DNA of 64,000 nt from Spiroplasma apis B31 (GTDB lineage Bacteria; Bacillota_I; Bacilli_A; Mycoplasmatales; Mycoplasmataceae). The stretch lies in contig NC_022998.1 in NCBI RefSeq assembly GCF_000500935.1, positions 434,001 to 498,000 of the forward strand, written 5' to 3'. Shown piece after piece: positions 9,674 through 21,286 of the stretch. How positions within the stretch are numbered: the stretch's first letter is position 1; each line of letters opens with the position of its first letter. The translations under genes were made by a program, and so were the position numbers. The notes beneath the pieces are model-generated. The model ran no database searches. It saw nothing but the letters and a program-made list of their open reading frames with translations, and had not been told where the DNA came from.

Positions 9674-11128
9674 ATGGATAAAATCAAAAAAAATGATGAT
9701 TTTAAAATAAATAAAACAAAGGGTGAGCTTGATGAATCAATCAAGCGCAGAAGTTTCTTTAAATTTGATTATTTAAAGACTACTTTCAAAAAAGAAATAA
9801 TTGGTGGTTTCAGTACATTTTTAGCAATGCTTTACATTCTTTCAGTAGAACCAGATATATTAAGTAAAGCTAAAAGTGTTGTAGAAGGTGGAGCAAACAT
9901 GAATGCTGGTGGTATTTTTGTTGCAACAGCCGTGTCTGCATTTATTGCAACTTTAGTAATGGGTTTATGTTCTAATTTACCTGTTGGACTAGCACCAAGT
10001 ATGGGTTTAAATGCAATGTTTACATTTAACATAGCAAACAACGGTATTGGATATGAAGGTGCTTTGATTGCAACCCTAATATCTTCAATATTATTTACAA
10101 TTGTATCAATTACAAAATTAAGAGCAATATTAATAAGAAGTATTCCTCACTCATTACACTTAGCAATTGGTGTAGGAATTGGTTTTTTTATAGCATATGT
10201 TGGATTAACAAACATTGGTTGATTCAAAACTAGTGGAGGAATTCCTTCAGCAGAATTATCAAATTTCAAATTAAATTACCCAGGTATAATACTAGGAACA
10301 GTAATTTTATTTGGATCAGTTTTATTATATTTCAAAAAATTTATTGCACCAGTAGCAGTTATGATGCTTGGTGGATTTATATTAGCTATTATATTAGCAA
10401 ATACAACAAATGATCAAGCTGTACAAGAATCATTTAAATCTGCTAAATGAGTGGGTTGAAACTATGATGACTTTGATGGAGTTTGATATAACTTGAAAAA
10501 TACATTTACTCAATTTGGTAATACAAATATATGAAATAAACCTATAATTTATGTATCAATATTTATATTTGTTATATTAAACTTTTTCGATGCAACTGGA
10601 ACATTAAAAGCTATAAACATCGAATATAATCGTATTACTGGTTTAAATACTGAGTTAACACAAAAATCATTGATTATCGATGCAGGAGCTACAATTGGTG
10701 GATCTTTACTTGGTGTCAGCCATATGTCAGCTTATGTAGAAAGTTGTGTTGGTATATCTCAAGGTGCAAAAAGTGGATTTGCAAATATCATAACATCACT
10801 TTGTTTCGCATTAAGCTTAGCATTGTTCCCAATATTTAAAATGATGCCAAGTTGTATAAGTGGTGCAGCTACTGTTTTCATCGGAACTGTAATGATGAAA
10901 TCAATTATAGACATTGAGTGAAAAAAACCAGAAATTAGTCTTGGTGCTTTCTTGTCAATAATATTTATGATAACAACATACTCAATAGCAAATGGTATCG
11001 CACTTGGGTTAATGGGTTATACTATCGGATGTATTGGTACTAAAAAAACCAAAGAAATACACCCTCTATTATGATTCTTGGATGTAGTATTTATTCTATA
11101 CTTTATTGCCTACGCATTCATTCAATAA
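9674..11128 (+). CDS. NCS2/AzgA-type purine permease
   Basis: 484 residues with about 12 hydrophobic segments. NLPVGLAPSMGLNAMFTF and NFFDATGTLKA are signature regions of the AzgA-like adenine/guanine/hypoxanthine permeases (PbuG/PbuO of Bacillus). The protein sits in the membrane and imports purine bases with protons. AAGGAGGA precedes the ATG. The purine riboswitch upstream and hpt 23 bases downstream support a purine-salvage role. Whether guanine, hypoxanthine or adenine is preferred cannot be read from sequence. Confidence 0.9.
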
Positions 11129-11151
11129 ATATAAAAATATTAAGGAGAAAT

Positions 11152-11679
11152 ATGGAATTTAAACATAATCTAAAATTATTAATTAGCAATAATGAAATAC
11201 AAGAAAAAATCAAAGTTTTTGCTAAAGAAATAAATGAAAAATATAAGAATGAGACTTTAACTGTTATAACAATTATGAATGGAGCTGTATTCTTTTTTGC
11301 AGATCTTGTAAAACTATTTGAAATGCCTATAAAAATGGATACAATTGTTGTTTCTAGCTATTCAGGTACTAATTCCACTAAGGAATTAAAGTTTCATAAA
11401 AAAGTGATAAAACCAATTATTGAAGGCCAACATGTCTTGATAATTGAGGACATCATCGATACTGGAATAACAATGACTGGAGTTTATGAATATCTAAATA
11501 ATTTAAATCCAAAAACATTAGACATTGTAGTTTTGGCAACTAAGAAGGAAAACCATCCTGAATTCAAATACCCTTATAAGGCACTATTTGAAGTACCAAA
11601 TAAATTCATAGTTGGGTATGGTTTTGAAATTGATGATCTTTATCGTCAACTAGATTGTGTTTATACTGTCGAGGATTAA
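11152..11679 (+). CDS. hpt: Hypoxanthine(-guanine) phosphoribosyltransferase
   Basis: 175 residues, normal for the family. VLIIEDIIDTGITMTG is the PRPP-binding motif (two acidic residues before D-T-G), and VVSSYSGTNSTKELKF is the flexible catalytic loop with the conserved Ser-Tyr. It converts hypoxanthine or guanine plus PRPP to IMP or GMP. I chose ATG 11152 because AAGGAGAAAT lies directly before it; an upstream ATG at 11071 lies inside the permease gene. Cotranscribed with the permease under the purine riboswitch. Confidence 0.9.
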   Translation: MEFKHNLKLLISNNEIQEKIKVFAKEINEKYKNETLTVITIMNGAVFFFADLVKLFEMPIKMDTIVVSSYSGTNSTKELKFHKKVIKPIIEGQHVLIIEDIIDTGITMTGVYEYLNNLNPKTLDIVVLATKKENHPEFKYPYKALFEVPNKFIVGYGFEIDDLYRQLDCVYTVED

Positions 11680-11696
11680 AAAATTAATAATAATAA

Positions 11697-11744
11697 AATT
11701 AAAAAACAAGTTTTTATAAAAAACTTGTTTTTTAATTTACCTCA
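11697..11744 (+). terminator. Terminator after hpt
   Basis: A near-perfect 20-base-pair inverted repeat: AAATTAAAAAACAAG... pairs with ...CTTGTTTTTTAATTT around a short loop (ATA). Confidence 0.9.
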
Positions 11745-12064
11745 TTAATACATACTTTTATTTGTTATGAAATCGATATTAATAACTTACTAACACATTG
11801 TACATATTCCATTGTAAATATTTGTCGACTTCTATAGACGGCTTCTTATAAATTAGTATATTTGATAAGTTTCACTTTCTAATAAGTCACCATATTAATG
11901 TATAATAAAAAAAATAAGGAAAAAAAAGACTACAAATAGAATATATCGATTACTTAATTTAAGATAGTGTGATTTGTTAGGTAGTGTTTTTGTTTTTTGT
12001 CACATTAATAATGAACAAAAAATTCCAAATTTTAAAAGGAAATAAAAGGGAATAAGGTAAAAAT
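11745..12064. other. Gene-free stretch with a -10 box
   Basis: About 320 bases without a gene. TATAAT at 11901-11906 is the likely promoter of the ABC operon, giving a leader of about 150 bases. The leader holds a T-rich segment (GTGTTTTTGTTTTTTG near 11982-11997) and an imperfect TGTGA/TCACA repeat; no known motif. Confidence 0.45.
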
Positions 12065-13708
12065 ATGAATAACAGATTATTTCTCTATAATTTGAGACAA
12101 CCACTTAAAAATAAATGAACTTGAATTTTAAGCACACTATTTGTGGTTTTATCAATAGTAATTGAGCTTGTTTCATTTATAAATTTTTTTAATGATTCTA
12201 AAACTATTGCTTCTGGATATTCAACTTTTAATTCATTTTTTTCTGTCAAAAATATTTTTGATTTGATATTTTTAGGCATTTTAATTATTTATTTAACTGT
12301 TTTATTATTTTTGATTGATAAAGAAAATGGTAAATTGAGTTTAGAAATTAAAGGTGGCATAAGTTGAAAGTTCATATTCTTACAAAGAATATCGACTTTT
12401 ATAATTTACCTTTTGTCAATACTATCGATATTTATCTTACTGGAATCTTTAATTGCTATTTCAATAATTAAAAACTATAAAGATGCAGCCTTAAAAATTT
12501 TCAAAACTTTTCCCTTTCTGTTTTTATACTCAATAATTGTATTTTCTATAACATTAGTTTTAATCTTGTTCATAAATAAAAAAATTAGCTTACCTGTAAT
12601 TTCTTTTTTTATAACCTTATTATCTCTTTCTCCAATAATAGGTATCTCAAATTATGACAAAACAAATAAAATTTATGAAGTGATGGGTAAATATTCGGGA
12701 TTAAAACGTTATCATAATTACGATACAAATATGAAAAAGGATGAAAATTTAAAAAATATTGATAAATCATTTTATAAAATTTATTCAAGTACTAAAACAG
12801 ATGATGCCACAGCCTTGTTAACGGGTAATTATCATTATCTTGTTGAAAAAACAGATATTTTTAAAGATGAACCAAGTTTAGTTGAGTTAATCAAACATTT
12901 TGACAAAATTTTCGAAAACAATATTAGTAGTTTTAAAAAGTATGATTCTCAATCAAATTATCATAAGATCAAACAGAGTTATATCTATAAAATGAATATT
13001 TTATTCATGAAATCATCAGAAGTTAATGATAATTACCTATATAATTTAATAAAAAAAGTGAGTGATTTAAATAAAGAACCGAAGTATGACTTATTTTTGA
13101 AAACTTTAGAAGAATTTTCATTAGAGTTTTTAAAATTTTTCGATTCAATTAGTTTCTCTTCAATAGATATTTCCAGAGTTAGACTTGAAAATTTTATTAA
13201 TGAAAACGAAAACCACCAAAAATCATTTTTGAACGATTCTGACAATTATTATAAAACTGTAGATCAAATTGATTTTTATTGGTTTTTATCTTTAATTTAT
13301 TTTGAAATGTACAGTATTGCTAAAACAAATCTTTCTAATTTAGTGTTAGATGATGGCTTTCAAGAAAATCTGTCGGAGCTAAAAAAACAAGCAAATTATA
13401 ACCCATTTAATCAATTATCCTCTTTACAATTTGGAGATTATAAAGAAGATAATAGTGATGTTTATTACAAAACTTTTGGTAAATCAGTTTACCAAAGTTC
13501 ATTACCTATAATGATAATACCAAATTCAATCAAATATTATAAAGTTGCAAGTAAACCTGAAAACTCTAATATAAGTTTCGATGATATAGAAGAAGTTGAA
13601 GTTACTATCACTAACTATGTAGAAACTTATTTAGTATATTTACTTTTGTTTATTTTATTAATAGCTCCAAGTTATTTAAGTTTTAGAAGATATTTAGTTA
13701 GTCAATAA
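12065..13708 (+). CDS. ABC transporter-associated permease with large ectodomain (1)
   Basis: 547 residues. A cytoplasmic N-terminus (MNNRLFLYNLRQPLKNKWTW) leads to helices near residues 20-40, 65-85, 105-130, 155-175 and 180-195, then a hydrophilic region of about 320 residues (205-525), then one final helix and RRYL. The DKENGKLSLEIKGGISW segment between helices 2 and 3 is the ABC-2 coupling pattern seen in the next gene as DQGILSLEIKAGV. Only 27 bases separate it from that gene and an ATPase follows, so the three form one transporter or mechano-transmission complex. Substrate unknown. Confidence 0.7.
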
Positions 13709-13735
13709 AGTTAGATATTTAAAGGAGGAGCTAGA

Positions 13736-15361
13736 ATGAGAGAATTTAGAGATAATATTTCAATAATGAATTTCTTATTTAAGAAAATCATCATGAACTA
13801 TAAATTCATTTTGATAATGTTTTTATTATTCATCTCGGTGACTGTAATGCAAATTATAGTTGTTTTAGCAACCTCTAATAATATCAAATACAAAAGTTCT
13901 ATTTCCGAACTTTCTCAATATGTTGTTTCCATAATTTATTTTAAAACTATAGTATCAAATATTCTTTTTACGATTTTAAGCTTTGTATTTACATATTATT
14001 TTATTAAAAAGCATCAAGATCAAGGAATTTTAAGCTTAGAAATTAAGGCTGGAGTAAAACTAAAATATGGAATATTATATAGGCTAATCATTATTTTCAC
14101 TTATTGTATTAGTACATTATTAATATGCTTATTTTGCGAATATATTTGTACATTGTTCATAAAAGAAAGTTTCAAGCATATTAGTAGTTTAACATTAAAT
14201 AAATATAGCTTTTACTTGTTGAATATTATAATTACAGTCAGTTTTACTTTTCTTCTATTTAACTTTATAAAAGATTACGTCGTTTACATACTTTTTGGAT
14301 CATCATTATTGATATTGCCATTAGTCTCATATTTAATGCCGGTCCTGTTAAAATCAAATCAAACATATTTTAATACAATTAAAAACTCTGCTGAAATAAA
14401 TACAAAAAGCATTATTTTTGATGATCTATATAAACTATCCAATAGTATACTTGAAGATAATCTTTTGAAAAGTTCATTAAACTTGAAGTTTGATATAGGC
14501 TCAACTAAAGATAAAACTGTAAGTCAAGGGAACTTTTTAAATGATAATTACTTAAATAGAATAAAAAAAGAAAATCAGGAGTTTTTTGACTTTATAAGTT
14601 ACATTCATGATCGGTATAAAACAATATATCCTAATTCATCAATATCGGATTATCCACAGTTAAATAATTTTTATTACAACAAGGTTATAACCATCGAAAC
14701 ATTTGACCCATATTATTTTTTCAATATATTAAAAGACTTTAATAATCATGACAATAACTTACTTTACAAAGATTTTTTTAAAAATCTAGAAATATTCTCA
14801 AAAAAGTTTATATTTAATAATACTTTTAACGATAATTTATATATTGATGATAATTCAGCTAAAATAGATATAAATTTATGAGAATACAAAGATTTAAATA
14901 AGTACACTTCATTCCAAGAAATTTCTATGTATTGATTGATTTCAACATTGTATCAGTCATTAGATAATTTTTCGATTGAACGTGAAAAGGGTGTCGATAG
15001 TATAGAAATATTGATCGATAATAAAAATAGTAAAATAATAAATAGCATAAAAACACTTTTGTATCTTAATCCAATAGAATTATTTAATCAAATAAGATTA
15101 GGAAGTTATTACAATAAAGGATTATATTATCAAAATATTGGAAATTACTTTGATGATAATAATTTCACTCTTGGACGTGAATATTGATCATTAAAAGAAA
15201 AAACTATACCGATAATAAATACAGATTATAAAATATTAAATTATGAAGGCAAAAAAAGAGTCATTTTTAATTATGAAGGATTTTACTTTTTCCTATTAAT
15301 TTTGAGCTTTTTTATAATTTGATTAAACTATTATAAATTGAAATTAACAATAATCAGTTAA
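13736..15361 (+). CDS. ABC transporter-associated permease with large ectodomain (2)
   Basis: 541 residues with the same plan as its neighbour: five or six N-terminal helices (to about residue 205), a long Asn/Asp/Tyr-rich extracytoplasmic region, one C-terminal helix and a short basic tail. KKHQDQGILSLEIKAGVKLKYG matches the neighbour's coupling segment, so the two are probably paralogues forming a heterodimer. A strong AAGGAGGAG lies before the ATG. The ATPase gene starts 16 bases after the stop. No protease, substrate-binding or peptidoglycan motif was recognised in the ectodomain. Confidence 0.7.
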
Positions 15362-15377
15362 GAATAAGGAGATAAAT

Positions 15378-16127
15378 ATGATTGAAGTAATTAATTTAAG
15401 TAAAAGCTTTAAAAAAAATAAAAACCCCGCAATCAAAGACATTAGTTTCAAAATAAACAAAAATGATATATGTTTATTTTGTGGACCTAATGGTGCAGGT
15501 AAAACCACAACTATTAAATCAATTTTCCAGGAACTAAAATATGATAGCGGACAAATAAAAACAAACCAAAATAAACTAACTAGTAAAGATCTAAATAAGT
15601 TTGCTTTTTTCCCTGACAGCAACAATATCCCTTTAACTTTGACTGTAAAGGAATATATTGAGTACGTTGGTATAATTTATAAAGTAGACAAAAAAACTTT
15701 GGCAGAAAAGTTAGAATCGTTAAAAGAATCCTTCAATTTAGAGGAGCATTTTAACAAAAAATTAAAAGAATTATCCGCTGGTTGAAAAAAAAGAGCTATT
15801 TTCGCAGCAATTTTAGTTAATGAACCAGAATATATATTCATGGATGAACCTACAGCTAATTTAGATATCGCTTCTCAAGATTATTTTGTGAAATTAGTCA
15901 AAGAATTGAACAAAAAAGGAGTAACTTTTTTTATTACAACACATCAAATAGAAGATTTTGCTAAAATAACTAATCATTTAATATTGATAAATAAAGGTGA
16001 AGTTTTACTAGATAAATATGTAGATGGTGAAAAAGAAAATTTGAAAGAATTGTATTTAAAGTATATTAATGAAAATGAGAAAAACCCTAATTTATATGAA
16101 AAAATATATAAAAATAACAAAAAATAA
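15378..16127 (+). CDS. ABC transporter ATP-binding protein
   Basis: 249 residues. Walker A GPNGAGKTT (36-44), Walker B YIFMDEPTANLD (152-163), H-loop His189. The signature is LSAGW (132-136) with Trp encoded by TGA where LSGGQ is usual, and the expected Q-loop position reads FPDSNN without an obvious Gln. ATP hydrolysis here should power the two permeases just upstream. The gene ends before a 230-base spacer with no clear terminator. Confidence 0.9.
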
Positions 16128-16300
16128 AGATTTTTTCTTATTACTTAGACTGAAATACTAAATTTTGTATTTAATAGCATAAAATTTTGAAGTTTATAAT
16201 ATCAATCTTTAATGACTTTTTTCATTCTATTAAATTTGAATTTTAATAATATATGGTTTACAACATATTTAGGACATTTATAAAATTAGTTTTAATATGA

Positions 16301-16306
16301 TATAAT
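16301..16306 (+). promoter_or_regulatory. Promoter -10 of the small lipoprotein gene
   Basis: TATAAT at 16301-16306, 55 bases before the ATG; the -35 region is weak. Confidence 0.55.
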
Positions 16307-16360
16307 TTATTTGTGAATAAATATCAAATTTATTTATCGAAATAGAAAGAGGGAATAAAT

Positions 16361-16804
16361 ATGAAGAAATTAATTATGTTAGGAGCGTTTGCTTTAACCG
16401 CTTCTTCAAGTACTTTAGCAGTATCATGTAGTGAAAATATACCAGAATTTTCAACAACTAAAAGATTAGGATTTTTAGATAAAACTGAATTTACATCAAA
16501 AACTGATAGAATAACTATTTTTATTATTTTGCCAGAAGATTTAAGTTCAAAATATAAATTCGATGTTTTCTTTAATAATGCAGATAGTACTAAAAAAGAT
16601 GAAACTTTAAAAGTTTCAGAATTGAAACAAAATGCTGATAACAAAAGAATTTACCATGGTGAAATAACATTCAATGCGGAAGCAGAGTACCCAAAAACAG
16701 AAAAAGTTGTAAAACTTAATATTGGATTTAAAGATGTTATCACACAAAGAATTTTTGCTGATAAAGAAATAACAATCAAACCAGAAACAAGCAAAGTTGA
16801 TTAA
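16361..16804 (+). CDS. Small lipoprotein, 147 aa
   Basis: MKKLIMLGAFALTASSSTLAVSC is a lipoprotein signal with Cys23. The mature part (about 125 residues) looks like a single beta-rich domain: alternating hydrophobic strands such as RITIFIILPEDL, YKFDVFF, RIYHGEITFNAEA and KVVKLNIGFKDV. This suggests an Ig-like or similar sandwich, but no family was recognised. AGAGGGAATAAAT precedes the start. It has its own promoter and is not related to the three large lipoproteins. Confidence 0.7.
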   Translation: MKKLIMLGAFALTASSSTLAVSCSENIPEFSTTKRLGFLDKTEFTSKTDRITIFIILPEDLSSKYKFDVFFNNADSTKKDETLKVSELKQNADNKRIYHGEITFNAEAEYPKTEKVVKLNIGFKDVITQRIFADKEITIKPETSKVD

Positions 16805-16937
16805 TAATTAAAAATCGATGTTTTAAAGTTAAGTAATTTTTTAAAGATACAAACTATATAGCTAATCAATTAGTTAATTTGTATCAAAAGTATACACAAA
16901 AACACCAAATTATTTTAATATTTTAGAAATTTTGATT

Positions 16938-16985
16938 TATAATTAAATAGTCAGATTCAAAAAGGAGGGGAAGACGTAAGTCTTC
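16938..16985 (+). promoter_or_regulatory. Promoter and leader hairpin of the nusA-infB operon
   Basis: TATAAT at 16938-16943, then a hairpin GAAGAC-GTAA-GTCTTC (16970-16985) followed by TTTTCTATTTCTT. It directly follows an orphan AAAGGAGG (16961-16968). The hairpin could pause or attenuate transcription. Confidence 0.5.
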
Positions 16986-17053
16986 TTTTCTATTTCTTGG
17001 GTAATGTAATGACAAAATATATATAAATAATATATTAGGAGGATTAAAATACC

Positions 17054-18382
17054 ATGATTGATGGTGCGAAATTATTAGAAGCAATTTATACAATTGCAAA
17101 AGAAAAAAAAATCGAAAAAGATTTAGTATTTGAAGGAATTAGAGAAGGTTTTCAAAAAGCTTATGAAAAATACTTCGATCCAGAAGCTATCGTGCGAGTT
17201 GATATTGACGAAGTAACTGGACAAATTAAAGTTTTTAAAGAATTGACTATTGTTCAACAAATTGAAGATGAGTGATTAGAAATAGGAATAAACGCTGCTA
17301 AAGAAAAGTATGGTGATGATGTAACTATTGGTCAAAATATTTATGAACCAGTTTTATTCAATAAAGATTTTTCTAAACTTGCAGTTGCTCAAGTAGGTCA
17401 GATAATAAAACAAAAAATACGTGAAGGTGAAAAAAATAAAATATATGAAGAATTTTTACCTAAAAATCATGAGATTGTTGGGGGGTTTGTAAAAGATGTT
17501 ACAGAAACCAACTACTTGATAGACGTTGATGGTTCAATTATTCCTATTTGAAATAAAAAAATGATTCCTGGGGAAGATTTCGATGAAGGTGATAGAATTT
17601 GCTTCTATATTGAGGAAGTATCTAAGGATAATAAACATTCTCAAATACAAGCTTCAAGAATCCACCCTGAATTCTTATCTAAATTAATTGAAACATATGT
17701 ACCTGAAATTGCTGAAGGTATTATTGAGGTTAAATCAGTAGCTAGAGAACCTGGAAAACGTTCTAAATTAGCTGTTTATTCATATGAAGAAGGTGTTGAC
17801 CCAATAGGTGCTTGTGTTGGTGCTGCTGGAAGTAGAATTAAAGACGTTTCAAAAGAGCTAAATGGAGAAAAGATTGACATTATTCTTTGAAATGAGGATC
17901 GCAAGACCTTCGTTATGAATTCTTTGGCACCAGTTAAAGTGATTAGTATCGAGATTGATGAAGAAGAAAATGAATGTTTTATCGTGGTACCTAATGAACA
18001 ATTATCATTAGCTATTGGTAAAAAAGGTATGGCAGCTAGATTGGTTGCAAACCTTGTAAACATGAAAATTAATATTTTTTCATTAGATAACGCAAAAGAA
18101 AAAGGTATGGAAATTCACTGAAATGGAAATATTACAGAAGATGAATTATCAAACCCTGATTTTTTAAATAAAGTAAATAAAAAAAGGGAAAGAACACCAT
18201 ACAAACCTAAATACAATGATAATAAGTTCCAAGATGATCTTGAAGATGAACTACTTTTCGAAAGCAACGCTTCGATAGATGAAATTCAATCTAATATTGC
18301 TGCTTTTGAAGATTTGGAAGATAGCAATGTCGATGATTTAACAATCGATCCTGATGAATATGATAATTACTACGAAGGGTAA
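17054..18382 (+). CDS. nusA: Transcription termination/antitermination factor NusA
   Basis: 442 residues. N-terminal RNA polymerase-binding domain (LLEAIYTIAKEKKI, residues 6-120), S1 domain (about 135-200, including GFVKDVTETNYLIDVDG), then KH1 and KH2 with VGAAGSRIKDV and LAIGKKGMAARL. The tail after about residue 360 is acidic and low complexity, and no acidic repeats of the E. coli type are present. NusA binds elongating polymerase and modulates pausing. AGGAGG lies 8 bases before the ATG. rimP, which often precedes nusA, is not here. Confidence 0.95.
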
Positions 18383-18389
18383 GAATAAT

Positions 18390-18662
18390 ATGCAAAATAA
18401 ACATATTAGTTTGAGAAAAGACGTTGCATCTAATAAAATGTATCCGAAATTAGAATTAATTAGAATTGTTAAAAATAAAGAAGGTAAAATTTTTATAGAT
18501 AATACAAGAAAAGCAAATGGTAGAGGAATCTATATTAGACCAACAATAGCTTCAGTAGAGAAAATTAAAAAAACAAAAATTCTTGAAAAAGGTTTGAAAA
18601 CTAAAGTTGAAGATGAAATATATAATCTATTAATTGAAGAAATTGAAAACAATTGAGATTAA
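18390..18662 (+). CDS. ylxR: YlxR family (DUF448) RNA-binding protein
   Basis: 90 residues. LELIRIVKNKEGKIFID and KANGRGIYIRP are the YlxR core (family pattern: L-h-R-h-V, then G-R-G-A-Y). The Cys pair usual near the N-terminus is absent (RKDVASNK). The C-terminus runs through a TGA Trp at 18654 to a TAA overlapping the next ATG. I place the start at ATG 18390, 7 bases after the nusA stop; upstream in-frame ATGs fall inside nusA. Position between nusA and infB is the conserved one. Confidence 0.85.
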
Positions 18663-18955
18663 TGAAAAGCTTACTTAATTGCTTAGGTATGGCATCTTCT
18701 GCAAATAAATTGGTTTATGGTGAACAATTATTCAAAAAAATACAACAAAGAAAAATTAAATTAGTATTAACAACTTCGGATATGGGTAAAAGTCAATTAA
18801 AAAAAATAAATGACAAGTGCAGTTTCTATGAAACTGAAATCATAAATGGATTATTCAACTCAGATGAACTAAATAAGTCAGTTGGAAGAAAAAATGTGAA
18901 AGCTGTTGGTTTAGAAGACATCAATTTTATTAAACTTATCAAAAAAAATATATAA
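18662..18955 (+). CDS. ylxQ: L7Ae/YlxQ family ribosome-associated protein
   Basis: 97 residues; the ATG overlaps the ylxR stop (TAATG), indicating translational coupling. NCLGMASSANKLVYGEQL, KIKLVLTTSDMGKSQ and a final VKAVGLEDINFI match the L7Ae/L30e fold of YlxQ (RplGA), which binds kink-turn RNA. The operon position before infB supports this. Confidence 0.85.
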   Translation: MKSLLNCLGMASSANKLVYGEQLFKKIQQRKIKLVLTTSDMGKSQLKKINDKCSFYETEIINGLFNSDELNKSVGRKNVKAVGLEDINFIKLIKKNI

Positions 18956-18971
18956 GCAAGGAGATGATTTT

Positions 18972-20834
18972 ATGGCAAAAAATGAAAAAAATCAAAAAAA
19001 TAAACAAATAGCCAAAAATAAGTCTAAAGCTCATACCGCTAACTTAAAGAACAAGTTAAAAGAAACCAAACAAACCGGTTTAATTGATGGTGTTTTTGTA
19101 TATACAGAACCACTTTCAATTGCAGACTTTGCAAGTAAAATAAATAAAGGTGCAGCCGAAATTGTTAAGTGATTTTTCACTAATGGGAGTATGGTCACAC
19201 AAAATCAAATGTTAACAGAAGAGCAAATGGGAGAGTTGTGTCTAGAGTTTGGATACGATTTCAAGAAAGAAACAGCAGTCACAAAAGAAAATATTTTTGA
19301 GACATTTGATGTAAAAGATGACCCAAAAGATTTAAAAAACAAACCACCAGTTGTGACAATAATGGGTCATGTCGATCACGGTAAAACTACATTATTAGAC
19401 TCAATAAGAAATGCCAATGTAACACAAGGTGAGTTCGGTGGAATCACACAACATATTGGTGCTTACCAAGTTACATTAAAAAATAACAAAATTACATTTA
19501 TCGACACTCCAGGTCATGAAGCTTTTACAGAAATGAGAGCAAGAGGAAGTGAAGTTACTGACATTGTAATATTAGTTGTAGCTGCAGATGATGGTATTAT
19601 GCCCCAAACTGAAGAAGCAATTGACCATGCCAAAGCAGCAGAAGTTCCAATTATAGTGTTTATAAACAAAATAGATAAACCAGATTCTGACCCTAATAAG
19701 GTTAAGGTTGAATTGATGAAATATGGTATTGTGGCTGAAGAATTCGGTGGAGAAGTACCGTTCATAGAAGGTTCTGCGAAAAACAAAATAGGTTTAGATT
19801 CTCTACTTGAAACAATATTATTAATTGCCGAACTTAAAGATTTAAAAGCTAATCCTAATAAGTATGCAAAAGGAACAGTTATCGAAGCTCATTTAGACAA
19901 ATCAAGAGGACCTGTTGCAACAATTTTAGTTCAACAAGGAACTTTGAATTTGAGAGATATAATGATAGCAGGGGGAACTTTTGGTGCAATTAAAGATATA
20001 GAAAATGAAAATAAGAGCAAAATAAAGCTAGCATTACCTGGTCAACCAGCTTTGATAATTGGATTAAACGATGTACCAAGAGCTGGAGACAAGTTCATGG
20101 TAGTTTCTGATGAAAAAATGGCAAGAACTATTGCCCAAGCTCAAGCAGAAAAACAAGCTTCAGAAGCTAGACAAAAAAATCAAAGTTTTACATTAGATTC
20201 TATTAAAAATCAAATTGAGTCTGGTGAGCTAAAATCTATTAATATCATTTTAAAAGCAGACACTCAAGGTACTGTTGAAGCCGTAAGGAATTCAATGCTT
20301 AAAATCAGTATTGAAGGAGTAAAAGTCAATGTAATTCGTGCAACTGTTGGTGCTATATCTGTAAGTGATGTTACCTTAGCACTAGCATCTAATGCGCTTA
20401 TTTATGGTTTTAATGTTAGGCCTAATGCTCAAGTTAGACAAAAAGCCGAAGAAGATGGTGTAGATATCAGATTGCATAATATTATTTACAAATTAATCGA
20501 AGAAATTGCAGAAGCAGCCACTGGTATGTTAGACCCAGTTTTTGAAGAAAAATCACTAGGTGAGGCTGAAGTTCGACAACTATTTAGACACTCACAAGTA
20601 GGGACTATTGCTGGTTGTAGAATTGTTTCTGGTTCTGTTCCAAGAGCGTCGAAAGTACACGTATTAAGAAATGGTATAGTTATTTATTCAGGTGAATTAT
20701 CTTCACTTAAAATAAAAAAAGACGATATCAAAGAGGCTCGTGAGGGACAAGAATGTGGAATAACTATCAAAAACTTTAATGATTTGAAAGAAAATGATAT
20801 CATTGAAGCATACAAGGTAGAAGAGGTGAAATAG
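18972..20834 (+). CDS. infB: Translation initiation factor IF-2
   Basis: 620 residues, a short form with only about 120 residues before the G domain, typical of mollicutes. G1 GHVDHGKT (132-139), G3 DTPG (178-181), G4 NKID (232-235); the beta-barrel and C-terminal fMet-tRNA-binding domains follow to residue 620. A TGA Trp codon (residue 67) splits the frame under the standard code. IF-2 is a GTPase that brings fMet-tRNA to the 30S subunit. AAGGAGATGA precedes the ATG. The stop lies one base before rbfA. Confidence 0.95.
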
Positions 20835-20835
20835 T

Positions 20836-21180
20836 ATGGCAAAAGATATTAAACTAGAAAGAACACAATCTACAATCCTAAGAGAATTAAATTTGATCTT
20901 ACAAAGAGAGTTTCCAGATAGTGAATATGTAAAAACTCTATCAATTCACGAAGTTAGATTATCTAGTGATATGAGTCACGCAAAGATTTTTTACTCATTT
21001 TTAGATATAAATGCAGATAAAGAAGAAGTTCAAGAAGAAATCAATGATTATCTTAAAGAAATCAGAATGATTCTTGCAAGTAAAGTTGAAATGAAATCAG
21101 TTCCTGAACTAGTTTTTGAATACGATAAATCTTTGGAAAATGCTAACAAAATTGAAGAAATTTTGAAGGACATAAAATAA
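20836..21180 (+). CDS. rbfA: Ribosome-binding factor A
   Basis: 114 residues, normal length. LRELNLILQREFPD, VRLSSDMSHAKIFYSF (family: T-x-V-x-h-S-x-D-h-x-x-A-x-V-Y) and a C-terminal VPELVFEYDKSLENANKIEEIL are the RbfA landmarks. It matures the 5' end of 16S rRNA on the 30S subunit. The ribosome binding site GAGGTGAAATAGT lies inside the infB tail. Last gene of the nusA operon. Confidence 0.95.
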   Translation: MAKDIKLERTQSTILRELNLILQREFPDSEYVKTLSIHEVRLSSDMSHAKIFYSFLDINADKEEVQEEINDYLKEIRMILASKVEMKSVPELVFEYDKSLENANKIEEILKDIK

Positions 21181-21201
21181 TAACGATAACATATTTGTTT
21201 T

Positions 21202-21259
21202 AAAAAAAATCTAACCATAAATTAAATCGTAATGATTAATTTCCAGTTAGATTTTTTTG
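21202..21259 (+). terminator. Terminator of the nusA-rbfA operon
   Basis: AAAAAAATCTAAC (21203-21215) pairs with GTTAGATTTTTTT (21246-21258) around an AT-rich inner hairpin; A and T runs on each side let it act on both strands. Confidence 0.85.
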
Positions 21260-21286
21260 TTTATAATCGTTTGTTTAAATATAAAT

